From positions 62,001-126,000 of the forward strand of contig CAWDME010000011.1 in assembly GCA_963803335.1 (NCBI GenBank): 64,000 bases of DNA. The letters run 5' to 3'. The position numbers and the translations under genes were made by a program. Source of the DNA: DASSUW01 sp963803335 (GTDB taxonomy: Bacteria; Actinomycetota; Thermoleophilia; Solirubrobacterales; Solirubrobacteraceae). The number at the start of each line of letters is the position of its first letter. Positions within the stretch are counted from its first letter, which is position 1. The notes beneath the pieces were generated by a model, which saw only the letters and a list, made by a program, of their open reading frames with translations, was not told where the DNA came from and did no database searches. This document shows, piece by piece, positions 43,234 to 51,962 of the stretch.

Positions 43234-44005
43234 GCCCGGGCGCGTCTCGCCGTGGCGGCGGTTCCTCCTCGCTGCGGTGCTGTGCCTGATCATCGGAGTG
43301 CTCGGCGGGCTGCTCGCCGCCGAATCGCGCTCGCCGCCGGCGGCCGGCCCGGCGCGCTTCACTCCGCCGCGCGAGGCGGCGTTCGACTTCCGCCTGCGTG
43401 ACCAGCACGGCAAGCTGACCAGCCTGCGCTCGGCGCGCGGGAAGGTCGTCGTGCTGACCTTTCTGTACACCGCCTGCCAGGACCTGTGCCCGGCGCAGGC
43501 GGCGGAGATCGTCGACGCCGTCAATCGCGTCGGCGGCAAGGGCGTCGTGGTCTACGGCGTGAGCGTCGACCCCGTCGGGGACGACGAGGAGCATGTGGAG
43601 GACTGGCTCAAGAAGCACCATCTCGAGCACGCGCCGGTCGAGTACCTCACGGGCACGCGCGCCCAGCTCGCGCGCGTGTGGCGCGCGTACGGGATCGTCC
43701 CGATCGGCGCGACGCCGGAGGAGGCCGCCGAGTACGCCGAGGACGCGGAGTACATGAAGAGCGGCGGTCGCACCAAGCCGTACCACGAGCCCTCGCGGGC
43801 GGCGCCGTCCGCCGCCAAGCAGCCGTTCCCGGACACCAACGACCTCCAGTACCGCGGCCGGCCCCGCCACGCCGCCGGGACGGAGTACGAGCACTCGGCG
43901 TACGTGCTGCTGATCGACCCGGACGGCGAGCAGCGCGTCGGCTTCCCGTTCGAGCAGCTCGACCCCGCGCGCCTCGCGCAGGACATCCGGCTGCTGCGCG
44001 GCTGA
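43223..44005 (+). CDS. SCO1/SenC-family copper protein
   Basis: A 260-residue membrane-anchored SCO-type thioredoxin-fold protein. Helix 14-33 is the anchor. The copper site is Cys85 and Cys89 (TACQDLCP) with His224 (EYEHSAYV). A 70-residue insert (about 150-220, acidic then basic) separates the usual blocks. SCO proteins deliver copper to CuA of cytochrome oxidase. TTG start, overlapping the propeller stop by 11 bases. CoxL also needs copper, but the genes are 12 kb apart. Confidence 0.85.
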   Translation: MSAEPGRVSPWRRFLLAAVLCLIIGVLGGLLAAESRSPPAAGPARFTPPREAAFDFRLRDQHGKLTSLRSARGKVVVLTFLYTACQDLCPAQAAEIVDAVNRVGGKGVVVYGVSVDPVGDDEEHVEDWLKKHHLEHAPVEYLTGTRAQLARVWRAYGIVPIGATPEEAAEYAEDAEYMKSGGRTKPYHEPSRAAPSAAKQPFPDTNDLQYRGRPRHAAGTEYEHSAYVLLIDPDGEQRVGFPFEQLDPARLAQDIRLLRG

Positions 44006-44029
44006 TCCCGTCGTCGTGCCCGCGCCGGG

Positions 44030-44518
44030 TTAGGCGCCGAACGGGACCGGCGGCCGCGCCTCGGTGGCCCGCTGGACAAGCCGCGTCTGGTACCAGCTCT
44101 CACCGTCGACGCCGGCCGCGCGCCAGCCGAGCGACTCGAGCCGCGCCACCAGCTCGGCGTGCGCGGCGCGCGCCGCATCGTCGTCCGGGATCGGACCGGT
44201 GGCCGGCGCCGTGAACGGCTCCGAGCGGCCGATCACGTGCCGCCCCGGCCCGTGGCCGACGACGACGCGAAACTCGGCCGTCGTGCCCGACCGCCAGACG
44301 GCGATCCAGCAGTCCTCGAGTCGCGTGCGCGCGCTGCGCGCGGGCAGCCACTCGCCGATCAGGAACCCGACCAGCGCGAACAGGATCAGCCCGCCGATCG
44401 CGAGCGCCAGCGACACGCCGCCGGACGAGCCCGTCGTCGCCGCATGCTGCGGCGTCAGCGGATTCCAGAGCTCCGGCGGCAGGCCCGACGTGCTGGTCAT
44501 GAAGAACGTGAGACCCAC
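44030..44518 (-). CDS. Small membrane protein
   Basis: A 162-residue protein with one strong helix (about 33-55, VSLALAIGGLILFALVGFLIGEWLP) and a basic, soluble C-terminal part (VVVGHGPGRHVIGRSEPF, LESLGWRAAGVDGESWYQTRL). No family recognised. The start is GTG at 44518, 7 bases after TACGAT; an ATG at 44500 is the alternative. It diverges from parA. Confidence 0.65.
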   Translation of the reverse strand: MGLTFFMTSTSGLPPELWNPLTPQHAATTGSSGGVSLALAIGGLILFALVGFLIGEWLPARSARTRLEDCWIAVWRSGTTAEFRVVVGHGPGRHVIGRSEPFTAPATGPIPDDDAARAAHAELVARLESLGWRAAGVDGESWYQTRLVQRATEARPPVPFGA

Positions 44519-44525
44519 GCGCGCG

Positions 44526-44531
44526 ATCGTA
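44526..44531 (-). promoter_or_regulatory. -10 box of leaderless promoter
   Basis: TACGAT on the minus strand, 7 bases before the GTG at 44518. Confidence 0.45.
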
Positions 44532-44617
44532 ACGTCGCCGCGGCGGTGCAGGAAAGCGCTGTGCGGGGGCGAACAGGCAAGGCCGATGGGTTTCCCCGAT
44601 CGTGATCGGAGCACGAC

Positions 44618-45385
44618 GTGACCGGCCAGGCCAAGGTGATCGCCTTCGCCAACCAGAAGGGCGGGGTCGCCAAGACGACCACGACGCTGAACCTCGCGGC
44701 GGCGTTCGCCGAGCAAGGGCACCGGGTGCTATGCGTCGACATGGACCCTCAGGGCAACCTGACCATGTCGCAGGGCATCGATCCGGACACGCTCGAGCAG
44801 TCGATGTTCGACGTGCTCGTGTACGACATCTCGATCCGCGAGGTCATACGGAGGCGCGAGGTCGACGTCGCGTGCGCCTCGATCGACCTCGCGGGCGCCG
44901 AGATCGCCATGTCGACGAAGATCGGCCGCGAGCGCTCTCTGTCGAAGGCGCTGCGCGCAGTTTCCGAGGACTACGACTGGATCTTCATCGATACGCCGCC
45001 GTCGCTGGGACTATTGACGGTGAACGCGCTTACGGCGGCCGATCAGGTGATCGTCCCCGTCCAGTGCGAGTATCTGTCGATGCGTGGGCTGCTGCAGCTG
45101 CAGAACACCCTCTCGATGATCCGCGAAAACCTCAATCCCGACGTGCAGATCGCGGGCATCCTGCCCACGATGGTCGACACGCGTACCCTGCACGCCAAGG
45201 AGGCGCTCGAGATCCTCGAGGAAAACTTCGGCGACCGCGTCTTCGGCGCGCGCATCAGGAAGACGGTCCGGTTCGCGGAAGCTCCGGTCAAGGGAATGTC
45301 GGTGCTCAAGTACGACCCGACGGGGACGGCGGCTGACGCCTATCGCCAGTTGGCGAAGGAGGTGCTCTCGAATGGCAAGCGGTAA
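44618..45385 (+). CDS. parA: ParA-type ATPase
   Basis: A 255-residue Walker ATPase of the ParA/Soj group: KGGVAKTT (14-21), VDMDPQGNLT, FIDTPPSLGLLT. These positional ATPases move chromosomes, plasmids or division factors along nucleoids. No parB gene or parS site is seen nearby; instead it overlaps an FtsZ-type gene by 14 bases, so here it probably serves cell division. GTG start at 44618 with GGAG upstream and a CGATC-GT-GATCG palindrome at 44597-44608. Confidence 0.9.
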   Translation: MTGQAKVIAFANQKGGVAKTTTTLNLAAAFAEQGHRVLCVDMDPQGNLTMSQGIDPDTLEQSMFDVLVYDISIREVIRRREVDVACASIDLAGAEIAMSTKIGRERSLSKALRAVSEDYDWIFIDTPPSLGLLTVNALTAADQVIVPVQCEYLSMRGLLQLQNTLSMIRENLNPDVQIAGILPTMVDTRTLHAKEALEILEENFGDRVFGARIRKTVRFAEAPVKGMSVLKYDPTGTAADAYRQLAKEVLSNGKR

Positions 45386-46727
45386 GCGGGCGAGCATGCG
45401 TGAAGGGCCGCTGGCCGCCCTCTTCCGGAAGACGGAGGAAGGCCAGCAGACCGCGCCCGCGGATCCGCCTGCGGCGCCGCCGGAGCCTGAGCAGACGCCC
45501 GCGCCGCCGCGCGCCGAGGTCGAAGACCACCCGCCGGCCCCGCGCACGCCGACGCCCCAGGAGCGCCTGCGCCACGCCTTTTCATCGGACCTGCCGGACA
45601 ACATCATGGCTCCGCCCCAGCCGGATCGGTCGTCCGCGTCCGAGTACCAGTGGGAGTCCGCCGGAGCCGACATCACGCGCCAGCCTGAGCTGCGCGTGGT
45701 CGGCGTCGGCGGTGGCGGCGTCAACGCCGTCAACCGGATGATCGAGGCCGAGGTGAGCGGCGTCGAGTTCATCGCGCTGAACACCGACGCGCAGTCGCTC
45801 AACTCGTCGGCCGCGCACGTGACGCTCCAGATCGGCGCCGACATCACGCGCGGGCTCGGCTCCGGTTCGGATCCCGACCTCGGGCGTGCCGCCGCGATGG
45901 AGGACCACGACCGCATCAAGTCGCTGCTCAAGGGCTCGGACATGGTGTTCATCACCGCGGGCGAGGGTGGCGGCACCGGCAGCGGCGCCGCCCCGGTCGT
46001 CGCGCGCGTGGCGCGCGAGCTCGGTGCGCTCACGGTCGGCATCGTCACCAAGCCGTTCGGCTTCGAGGGCTCGCGACGGATGAAGGCCGCCGAGTCGGGC
46101 ATCGAGTCGCTCGCCGCCGAGGTCGACACGCTGATCGTGGTGCCGAACAACCGGCTCCTGTCGGTGCTCGACAAGCAGACGTCGATGATGGAGGCGTTCC
46201 GCGTCGCCGACGACGTCCTGCGCCAGGGCGTCCAGGGCGTGTCGGACCTGATCACGCTCCCGGGCCTGATCAATCTCGACTTCGCCGATGTGCGGACAAT
46301 CATGCGCGACGCCGGCAACGCACTACTCGGCATCGGCATGGGCACCGGCGACAAGCGCGCGATCGAGGCCGCGCAGGCCGCCGCCTCGTCGCCGTTGCTG
46401 GAGACCACGCTCGAGGGTGCACACTCGATCCTGCTGTCGATCACCGGCGGCCGCGACCTGTCGCTGTGGGAGGTCAATGAGGCCGCCCGCGCCGTGCAGG
46501 AGGCCGCCCACCCCGAAGCCAACATCATCTTCGGGGCGATGCTCGACGAGAAGCTCGAGGACGAGGTGTGGATCACGGTGGTCGCGACCGGCTACGGCGA
46601 GCGGCGCGCGCCGCGCGAGGAGCGCACGCCGCTGCGCGAGCCGATCGGCGAGCCGCGCGTGCGCCGCGCGCGCGAGCACGCCGTCGTCAGGGACCTCGAC
46701 GTCCCCGAATACATCCCTCGGTATTAG
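45372..46727 (+). CDS. ftsZ: FtsZ with long N-terminal extension
   Basis: A 451-residue tubulin-family GTPase. The GTP motif GGGTGSG is at 199-205, and the T7 loop NLDFADV (301-307) supports polymerisation-coupled hydrolysis. Before residue 105 is an unusual Pro/Ala/Glu-rich extension that starts MASGKRASMREGPLAALFRK. The C-terminus RDLDVPEYIPRY is a plausible membrane-anchor-binding peptide. Coupling to parA, not to the division/cell-wall cluster, suggests either the main FtsZ moved or a second paralogue. Confidence 0.9.
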   Translation: MASGKRASMREGPLAALFRKTEEGQQTAPADPPAAPPEPEQTPAPPRAEVEDHPPAPRTPTPQERLRHAFSSDLPDNIMAPPQPDRSSASEYQWESAGADITRQPELRVVGVGGGGVNAVNRMIEAEVSGVEFIALNTDAQSLNSSAAHVTLQIGADITRGLGSGSDPDLGRAAAMEDHDRIKSLLKGSDMVFITAGEGGGTGSGAAPVVARVARELGALTVGIVTKPFGFEGSRRMKAAESGIESLAAEVDTLIVVPNNRLLSVLDKQTSMMEAFRVADDVLRQGVQGVSDLITLPGLINLDFADVRTIMRDAGNALLGIGMGTGDKRAIEAAQAAASSPLLETTLEGAHSILLSITGGRDLSLWEVNEAARAVQEAAHPEANIIFGAMLDEKLEDEVWITVVATGYGERRAPREERTPLREPIGEPRVRRAREHAVVRDLDVPEYIPRY

Positions 46728-46761
46728 CCCTTGGCTTCATCCGGCCGCCGCTTTGATGGAA

Positions 46762-46785
46762 ACGGGGGCCATCCTTGGCCCCCGT
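46762..46785 (+). terminator. Terminator after ftsZ
   Basis: ACGGGGGCC (46762-46770), loop ATCCTT, GGCCCCCGT (46777-46785): a perfect 9-base stem without a U-tract, 35 bases after the ftsZ stop. Confidence 0.75.
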
Positions 46786-46817
46786 AACCGGGCGCTGCGC
46801 GCCCTCTTGAGGTGCGC

Positions 46818-48299
46818 ATGGCGGCGCGGGGCGTTGTTGCGGCCGGCCACCCGCTGACCGCATCCGCGGGCGCGGAGGTACTGCGCGCCGGCGGCAACGC
46901 GGTCGACGCCGCGCTGGCGGCGATGCTCACCTCGTTCGTGGCCGAGCCGCTGCTCACGGGCCTCGGCGCGGGCGGCTACATGCTGGTGGCGCCGGCGGAC
47001 GGCGCCCCGGTGCTGCTCGACTTCTTCGTCGCCGCGCCCGGGCACGGCGCCGATCTCGGCACGCGCGCGCCGCTGGTCGCCGTCGACGTCTCGTTCGGCG
47101 ACGTGGTGCAGGTGTTCCACATCGGCGCCTCGTCATGCGGCGCCTACGGCACGCCGGCGGGCATCTGCGCGGCGGCCGAGCGGTTCGGCACGGTGCCGCT
47201 CGCCGACCTCGTCGCGCCCGCCGCCGCGCTCGCGCGCGAGGGCGTGCGCGTCAACGCCGAGCAGGCGTACGTGTACGAGATCCTCGAGCCGATCTACTCC
47301 GCCACCCCGGAGGCGCGCGCCCTGTTCATGCCCGACGGGCGGCGGCCGATGGCCGGCGACGTCTTCACCGACCCTCCGCTCGCCGACACGCTCGAGCGCC
47401 TCGGCGCGGAGGGCGCGGCGCCGTTCTACGAGGGTGACATCGGCGCGGCGATCTCCGAGTACGTGTGCGCGCAGGGCGGTGTGCTCACGCGCGCCGATCT
47501 CGCCGCCTACCGGGCCGAGCCGCGCGAGCCGATCCACGTGCACTACCGCGGCCGCGACGTGCTCACCAACCCGCCGCCGAACGCGGGCGGCACGCTGCTT
47601 GCTTACGCGCTCGCCTTGCTCGAGCGCGAGGCCGCCCCGCCGGAGGCGCTCACGCTCGTCCGGGCGATGGAGCGCGCGCAGGCCGAGCGCACGCCCGAGT
47701 TTCTCACCGGCCTCGCCGAGCCCGGCTTCCTGGGCCGCTTCTTCGCGAGCCGGCTCGGCTCCACGACGCACATCTCGGTGCTCGACGGCGACGGCTGGGC
47801 GTGCGCGGTGACGTGCACGAACGGCGAGGGCTCCGGGCTCGTCGTGCCCGGGACCGGCGTGCACGTCAACAACATGATGGGCGAGCAGGACCTCTCACCG
47901 CTCGGCTTCTTCACGCACCCGCCGGGGCGCCGGCTGCCGTCGATGATGGCGCCGACGGTCGTGCTCGGCACCGACGGCGCGCCCGAGCTCGCGCTCGGGT
48001 CGGCGGGCTCGAACCGCATCCGCTCGACACTGCTGCAGGTGATCGTCAACGTCATCGACCGCGGGATGAACGCGGCGGCGGCGGTCGATGCGCCGCGCCT
48101 GCACTTCGAGGACGCGCTCGTCTACGCCGAGCCGGGAATCGACGCCGGACCGATCGAGGTCGCCGGGTACACGATGGCCTGGTTCCGCGACCGCAACCTG
48201 TTCTTCGGCGGCTGCCAGGCCGTCGAGCGCCACCCGGACACGGGCGCGCTCGACGGCGGTGGCGACCCGCGCCGCGGTGGCGCGGTGGTCGCCGCCTGA
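46818..48299 (+). CDS. Gamma-glutamyltransferase family protein
   Basis: A 493-residue Ntn-hydrolase: VAAGHPLTASAGAEVLRAGGNAVDAALA, GLGAGGY, and the self-cleaving segment STTHISVLD, where the second Thr would be the nucleophile. The protein is shorter than classical GGT and has no signal peptide. It probably cleaves or transfers gamma-glutamyl groups in the cytosol. Start ATG at 46818 with TGAGG upstream; a GTG two codons before is less likely. Substrate unknown. Confidence 0.88.
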   Translation: MAARGVVAAGHPLTASAGAEVLRAGGNAVDAALAAMLTSFVAEPLLTGLGAGGYMLVAPADGAPVLLDFFVAAPGHGADLGTRAPLVAVDVSFGDVVQVFHIGASSCGAYGTPAGICAAAERFGTVPLADLVAPAAALAREGVRVNAEQAYVYEILEPIYSATPEARALFMPDGRRPMAGDVFTDPPLADTLERLGAEGAAPFYEGDIGAAISEYVCAQGGVLTRADLAAYRAEPREPIHVHYRGRDVLTNPPPNAGGTLLAYALALLEREAAPPEALTLVRAMERAQAERTPEFLTGLAEPGFLGRFFASRLGSTTHISVLDGDGWACAVTCTNGEGSGLVVPGTGVHVNNMMGEQDLSPLGFFTHPPGRRLPSMMAPTVVLGTDGAPELALGSAGSNRIRSTLLQVIVNVIDRGMNAAAAVDAPRLHFEDALVYAEPGIDAGPIEVAGYTMAWFRDRNLFFGGCQAVERHPDTGALDGGGDPRRGGAVVAA

Positions 48300-48398
48300 C
48301 CGCGGCCAATCCTCCGACAAGCGGGAATCAATCGTGCGCCAAGGGCGTCTGGAGAGCGTGGAGGCGAACACCGATCAACGTCCAGGAAAGGACACCTG

Positions 48399-48608
48399 AT
48401 GGCTCTCACCCGCACGCGTCGTCGCCTGTTCCTCGCAGTCCCAGCCGCGGTCGTCGCTGCCGCATCCTTCGGCTCGCCGTCGTTCGCGGCGACGCCCGCG
48501 CCGACCACCGTGGCGCCCACGCCGATCCATGCGGCTCCGGCGACCACGCAGGGCATCATCATGAAGGACGGCAACATCTGCGACCCGATCCGCCACATGG
48601 GCTGCTGA
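48399..48608 (+). CDS. Small secreted peptide
   Basis: A 69-residue precursor: a signal peptide with RRRLFLAVP (about 1-30, ending SFAA), then a Thr/Pro/Ala linker (APTTVAPTPIHAAPATT) and a short end GIIMKDGNICDPIRHMGC with two Cys and a His. The tail could bind a metal or form a disulfide. AGGAAAGGA upstream supports the ATG. It lies 100 bases after the GGT gene. No family recognised. Confidence 0.65.
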   Translation: MALTRTRRRLFLAVPAAVVAAASFGSPSFAATPAPTTVAPTPIHAAPATTQGIIMKDGNICDPIRHMGC

Positions 48609-48611
48609 GCG

Positions 48612-50816
48612 TCAACACGCGGCGCGGGCGACGACCTTCGCCGCGTGCACGCAGCGCTGGCTCTGCACCCCGAACTGCGAACGGACGCGCACGCTCGCGC
48701 GGTCCAGGTTGTTGTCCACGGTCGTCTCGGCCGTGGCGGAGCCGGCGACCGCGAGATTGTCGATCGTGGGCACGCCGACTGCGCGGACGCGCACGCGGAT
48801 CGTCGCCCGCTCGCCGGGTGCCAGTCCGCCGAGGCGGCAGATCAGAGGCACGCGCTCGTTGCAGCCGCCCTGGCTCGGGTGGGCCGAGACCAGCTGCGCG
48901 TTCTCGCCGGGATCGTCGGCCACCACGACCTGCTCGGCGTTCGCGTCACCGGCGTTGCGGACGGTCATCTCGAAGCGGGCGGTCGACCCGAACAGCACGC
49001 GGCGGTCGAGCGCGCGCTTCGTGAGGACGAGGTCGGTCTCCGGAGCGGGCGGCGGGCTCGGCGACGGCGGAGTCGGCACCGGATCCACCGCGGGCGAGAA
49101 GGCGTTGACGAAGTGGCAGACCACGTGCGGCCGGTCAACGGTCAGCCGCACCTCGACCTGCCCCTGCTGGAAGGCGCGCAAGCGGCCGCCGCAGTCCACC
49201 GCGGCCAGTGCCCAGCGCCCGTTCGCGTCGGACACCGTGCCGGTCTCCTGGATCACGTAGCGGCCGAGCCGCAACCGGCCGGTGAAGTCGCCGCGTGCCC
49301 GCGCGGTCTCGTCGGCGCCGGTGATGGCGCTCTTGGTGAACTGGCGGGCAGGGGTCGCGACCGGCGAGATGACGAAGCCGGTCGTGCCCCCGGCCCCGCG
49401 CGTGGTCTTGAGGATCGTGATCGAGCCATTCGGGATGAATTGGTTCCCGAACAGGCAGGCGACGCCGGTGCTGGACGTGATGTGAACGTCTACCGGCGCG
49501 GCGCCCCGGCCGCTGTGTCGCCGCTGCACCGCATTGCACGTGACCGCCGTCTGGCGCCAGCGGCCTCCCGTGGCCCGCGGCAGCTCCTCGGTGACGCGGT
49601 AGGTCCCGGGATCGAGGGTCATCGGGCTCGGCACGGCGTCGACCGGCGTTCCGGGGTCGATCGTCGTCGCCGACGCGTGTCGCAACACCGTGGTGGTCTC
49701 GGAGCCGACCTGGAAGTCGAATGCGTCGACGCCGCCGAACGTGACCTTGGACAGGAGCAACCTGCCGGGCGGCGGGTGCAGCGCGTCGGTGTACGTGCAG
49801 GTCACCGTGTCTCCGGCCGCGAGCGCGATCGTCGCCGACGCGGCCGCCAGGTCCGTGCTGACGGTGCTCGCGCCATGCGTGCACGCCAGTCCGGTCAGGT
49901 CCCAGCCGGTGGGTACGAGCTCGCGCACCGTCCAGGGGACATCACCCGCGCCGGTCCTGGCACGGAAGAACGTCTGTGATGGCGCGCTCCCGTTCTTGAC
50001 CGCCAGCGAGAACCGACGGTCGGGCGTGTACGAGATGTTGCCCTCGAAGACGAACGTCTGGTCGGCGTTCGCCGGAGTGCTGACCTGCTTGCGGACAACG
50101 ATCGTGCCGCTCGTCGGCGGCGGCGTGACGTAGTACGCGTAGCAGTAGACGCTGCGGCGCCCGGCGGGGTACTGGATCCACTCGACGTTGTCGCCGTTGA
50201 GGTTGTCGATCGAGCAGCGCAGCGCGCCGAAGCCGAACTGGTCCGCGAACGCAGGCACGCCCGCGAGCACCGGGTCGGTCGGTGTGCCGCCCTGGATCCA
50301 CAGCGAGCTCGACCTGGCGGCGAGGTCCGCCTGGTCGTCATTGAGCTCGATTGTCGTGGCTCCGGCGATCGACGTGCCCGGCACGACGCGGCCCATGGCG
50401 TCGCGGTCGGGGATCGACGCGAGGGTCGTAACGTCGGTGGAGAACGGCGACGTGACGATCGAGAGCGAGCCCCACGGCCCACGCACCGGCCCTCCGATGC
50501 CCCGCCCGAGCGTGAACTTCCAGTTCGTGATCGGCGTGCAGTTCGGCTGCGTCGCGTCCTCGATCGTCGGGCTGATCGACTGGCCGGCTGTGTACGGCGT
50601 GTCGGCGCCGAGATCCCTCAGGCTCTCCTGGATGTTGTTGCGCGCCCGGTTGGCGCGGATGTCCGCGTACGTCGGGCACTGGCGCGCCACGATCGTGACG
50701 AAGCGGTCGGTCCCGTTGCCGTTCGGGTCCGGCGGTTGCTGCGCGATCGCGACATCCGCCCCAGGCCCGCAGACGGCGAGCACGACGAGCAGTCCTGACA
50801 GGTACGCGCGCACCAC
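48612..50816 (-). CDS. Large secreted DUF11/prealbumin-like surface protein
   Basis: A 734-residue exported protein (signal about 1-25). It has several beta-sandwich modules: an N-terminal region (30-230), prealbumin/SpaA-like folds with TIVVRKQVST and RLLLSKVTFG, a Pro-rich hinge PTPPSPSPPPAPETD, then a DUF11 repeat (LVLTKRALDRRVLFGSTARFEMTVRNAG). Paired cysteines are frequent. It has no LPXTG and no C-terminal helix, so attachment is unclear. It may be a structural cell-surface or adhesive protein. Confidence 0.75.
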   Translation of the reverse strand: MVRAYLSGLLVVLAVCGPGADVAIAQQPPDPNGNGTDRFVTIVARQCPTYADIRANRARNNIQESLRDLGADTPYTAGQSISPTIEDATQPNCTPITNWKFTLGRGIGGPVRGPWGSLSIVTSPFSTDVTTLASIPDRDAMGRVVPGTSIAGATTIELNDDQADLAARSSSLWIQGGTPTDPVLAGVPAFADQFGFGALRCSIDNLNGDNVEWIQYPAGRRSVYCYAYYVTPPPTSGTIVVRKQVSTPANADQTFVFEGNISYTPDRRFSLAVKNGSAPSQTFFRARTGAGDVPWTVRELVPTGWDLTGLACTHGASTVSTDLAAASATIALAAGDTVTCTYTDALHPPPGRLLLSKVTFGGVDAFDFQVGSETTTVLRHASATTIDPGTPVDAVPSPMTLDPGTYRVTEELPRATGGRWRQTAVTCNAVQRRHSGRGAAPVDVHITSSTGVACLFGNQFIPNGSITILKTTRGAGGTTGFVISPVATPARQFTKSAITGADETARARGDFTGRLRLGRYVIQETGTVSDANGRWALAAVDCGGRLRAFQQGQVEVRLTVDRPHVVCHFVNAFSPAVDPVPTPPSPSPPPAPETDLVLTKRALDRRVLFGSTARFEMTVRNAGDANAEQVVVADDPGENAQLVSAHPSQGGCNERVPLICRLGGLAPGERATIRVRVRAVGVPTIDNLAVAGSATAETTVDNNLDRASVRVRSQFGVQSQRCVHAAKVVARAAC

Positions 50817-50867
50817 CCCGGATCGAACCCACGCCCGGGCGACCTCGCATCACCCGTTCGGGGTGAA

Positions 50868-51962
50868 CTACGGTTCGAGGCCGCTGACCAGCGTGCGCGT
50901 GACGTGCAGGTCGTCGTCGAGCACAACGACGTCGGCGCGCGCGCCTGGCTCGAGGCGGCCGAGGTCGGCGCGGCGGAGCAGCCGCGCCGGGGCGAGCGTG
51001 GCAGCCGCGACGGCATCGGCGAGTCCGGCGCCGAGCGCGACCAGCTCGCGGACAGCGCGGTCCATCGTCACGACGCTGCCGGCGAGCGTGCCGTCGGCGA
51101 GGCGCGAGGCGCCGTCGCGCACCTCGATCTCGACCTCGCCGATGCGGAACGTGCCGTCGCCGCGCCCGGCCGCGGCGATCGCGTCGGTGATCAGGCAGAA
51201 GCGCTCACGGGCGGCGAGCCAGGCGCTGCCGGCCGTCTCGGGCGCGAGGTGGACGCCGTCGACGATCGCGGTGACCGTCACGTCGGGGCGGACGAGCGCG
51301 ACGCCCGCCGGGCCGGGGTCGCGCGGCTTGAAGCGGCGGTGGGCGTTGTGGAGGTGCGTCAGCGCGCGGGCACCGCGGTCGAACGCGGCGTGGGCGGTGG
51401 CGGCGTCGGCGTCGGTGTGGCCGATATGCACGACGATCCCGCGCGCCTCGAGCTCGCTCACCAGCTCGAGCCCGCCGGGCAGCTCAGGCGCCACGGTCAT
51501 CGTCGTGATCGGCCCGAGCGCGCGCAGCTCGTCGACGAGCGCGATGTCGGGCGCGCGCAGGTGCTCGCGCGGGTGCGCCCCGGGCCAGTCCGGCGACAGG
51601 AACGGTCCCTCGAGGTGGGCGCCGAGGGCGCGCGGAGACTCGGCGGGCGCGCCTCGGACGACCTCGGCGAGCGCGCGGAGCGCCTCCCGGTACGCGTCCA
51701 CGGGCGCGGTGATAAGGGTGGGGAGATAGGCGGTGACGCCGGTGGCGGCGAGCGCTTCCGCCACGGGGGCGTAGTCGGACGTTGAGGCGGCGAGGAAGTC
51801 AACGCCCGCGAAGCCGTTCACCTGCACGTCGACGAACCCCGGCACCGCGAGCCCGCTCGCGCCCGGCGAGAGGCCGACGGCCTCGACCCGCCCGTCGGCC
51901 ACCGACACATCGCCGGGCACGATCTGGCCGTCGACGAGCGCCGCGGCGACGCCGAGCCTCAT
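50868..51962 (-). CDS. nagA: N-acetylglucosamine-6-phosphate deacetylase
   Basis: A 364-residue amidohydrolase: the metal Glu118 (HLEGPFLS), His182 (HIGHTDADA), His203 (THLHNAH) and catalytic Asp260 (LITDAIAA) match NagA. It would remove acetate from GlcNAc-6-phosphate or a related acylated amino sugar. ATGA couples it to the ROK kinase upstream, which probably makes its substrate. Confidence 0.9.
   Translation of the reverse strand: MRLGVAAALVDGQIVPGDVSVADGRVEAVGLSPGASGLAVPGFVDVQVNGFAGVDFLAASTSDYAPVAEALAATGVTAYLPTLITAPVDAYREALRALAEVVRGAPAESPRALGAHLEGPFLSPDWPGAHPREHLRAPDIALVDELRALGPITTMTVAPELPGGLELVSELEARGIVVHIGHTDADAATAHAAFDRGARALTHLHNAHRRFKPRDPGPAGVALVRPDVTVTAIVDGVHLAPETAGSAWLAARERFCLITDAIAAAGRGDGTFRIGEVEIEVRDGASRLADGTLAGSVVTMDRAVRELVALGAGLADAVAAATLAPARLLRRADLGRLEPGARADVVVLDDDLHVTRTLVSGLEP

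Noticed and set aside
44521..44617. Possible second riboswitch in the parA leader
   Set aside because: I looked for the c-di-GMP and c-di-AMP aptamer blocks and found none. Only short palindromes are present.
44618..46727. A parABS partition locus
   Set aside because: No ParB gene follows and I noticed no TGTTTCACGTGAAACA-like parS; FtsZ follows instead.
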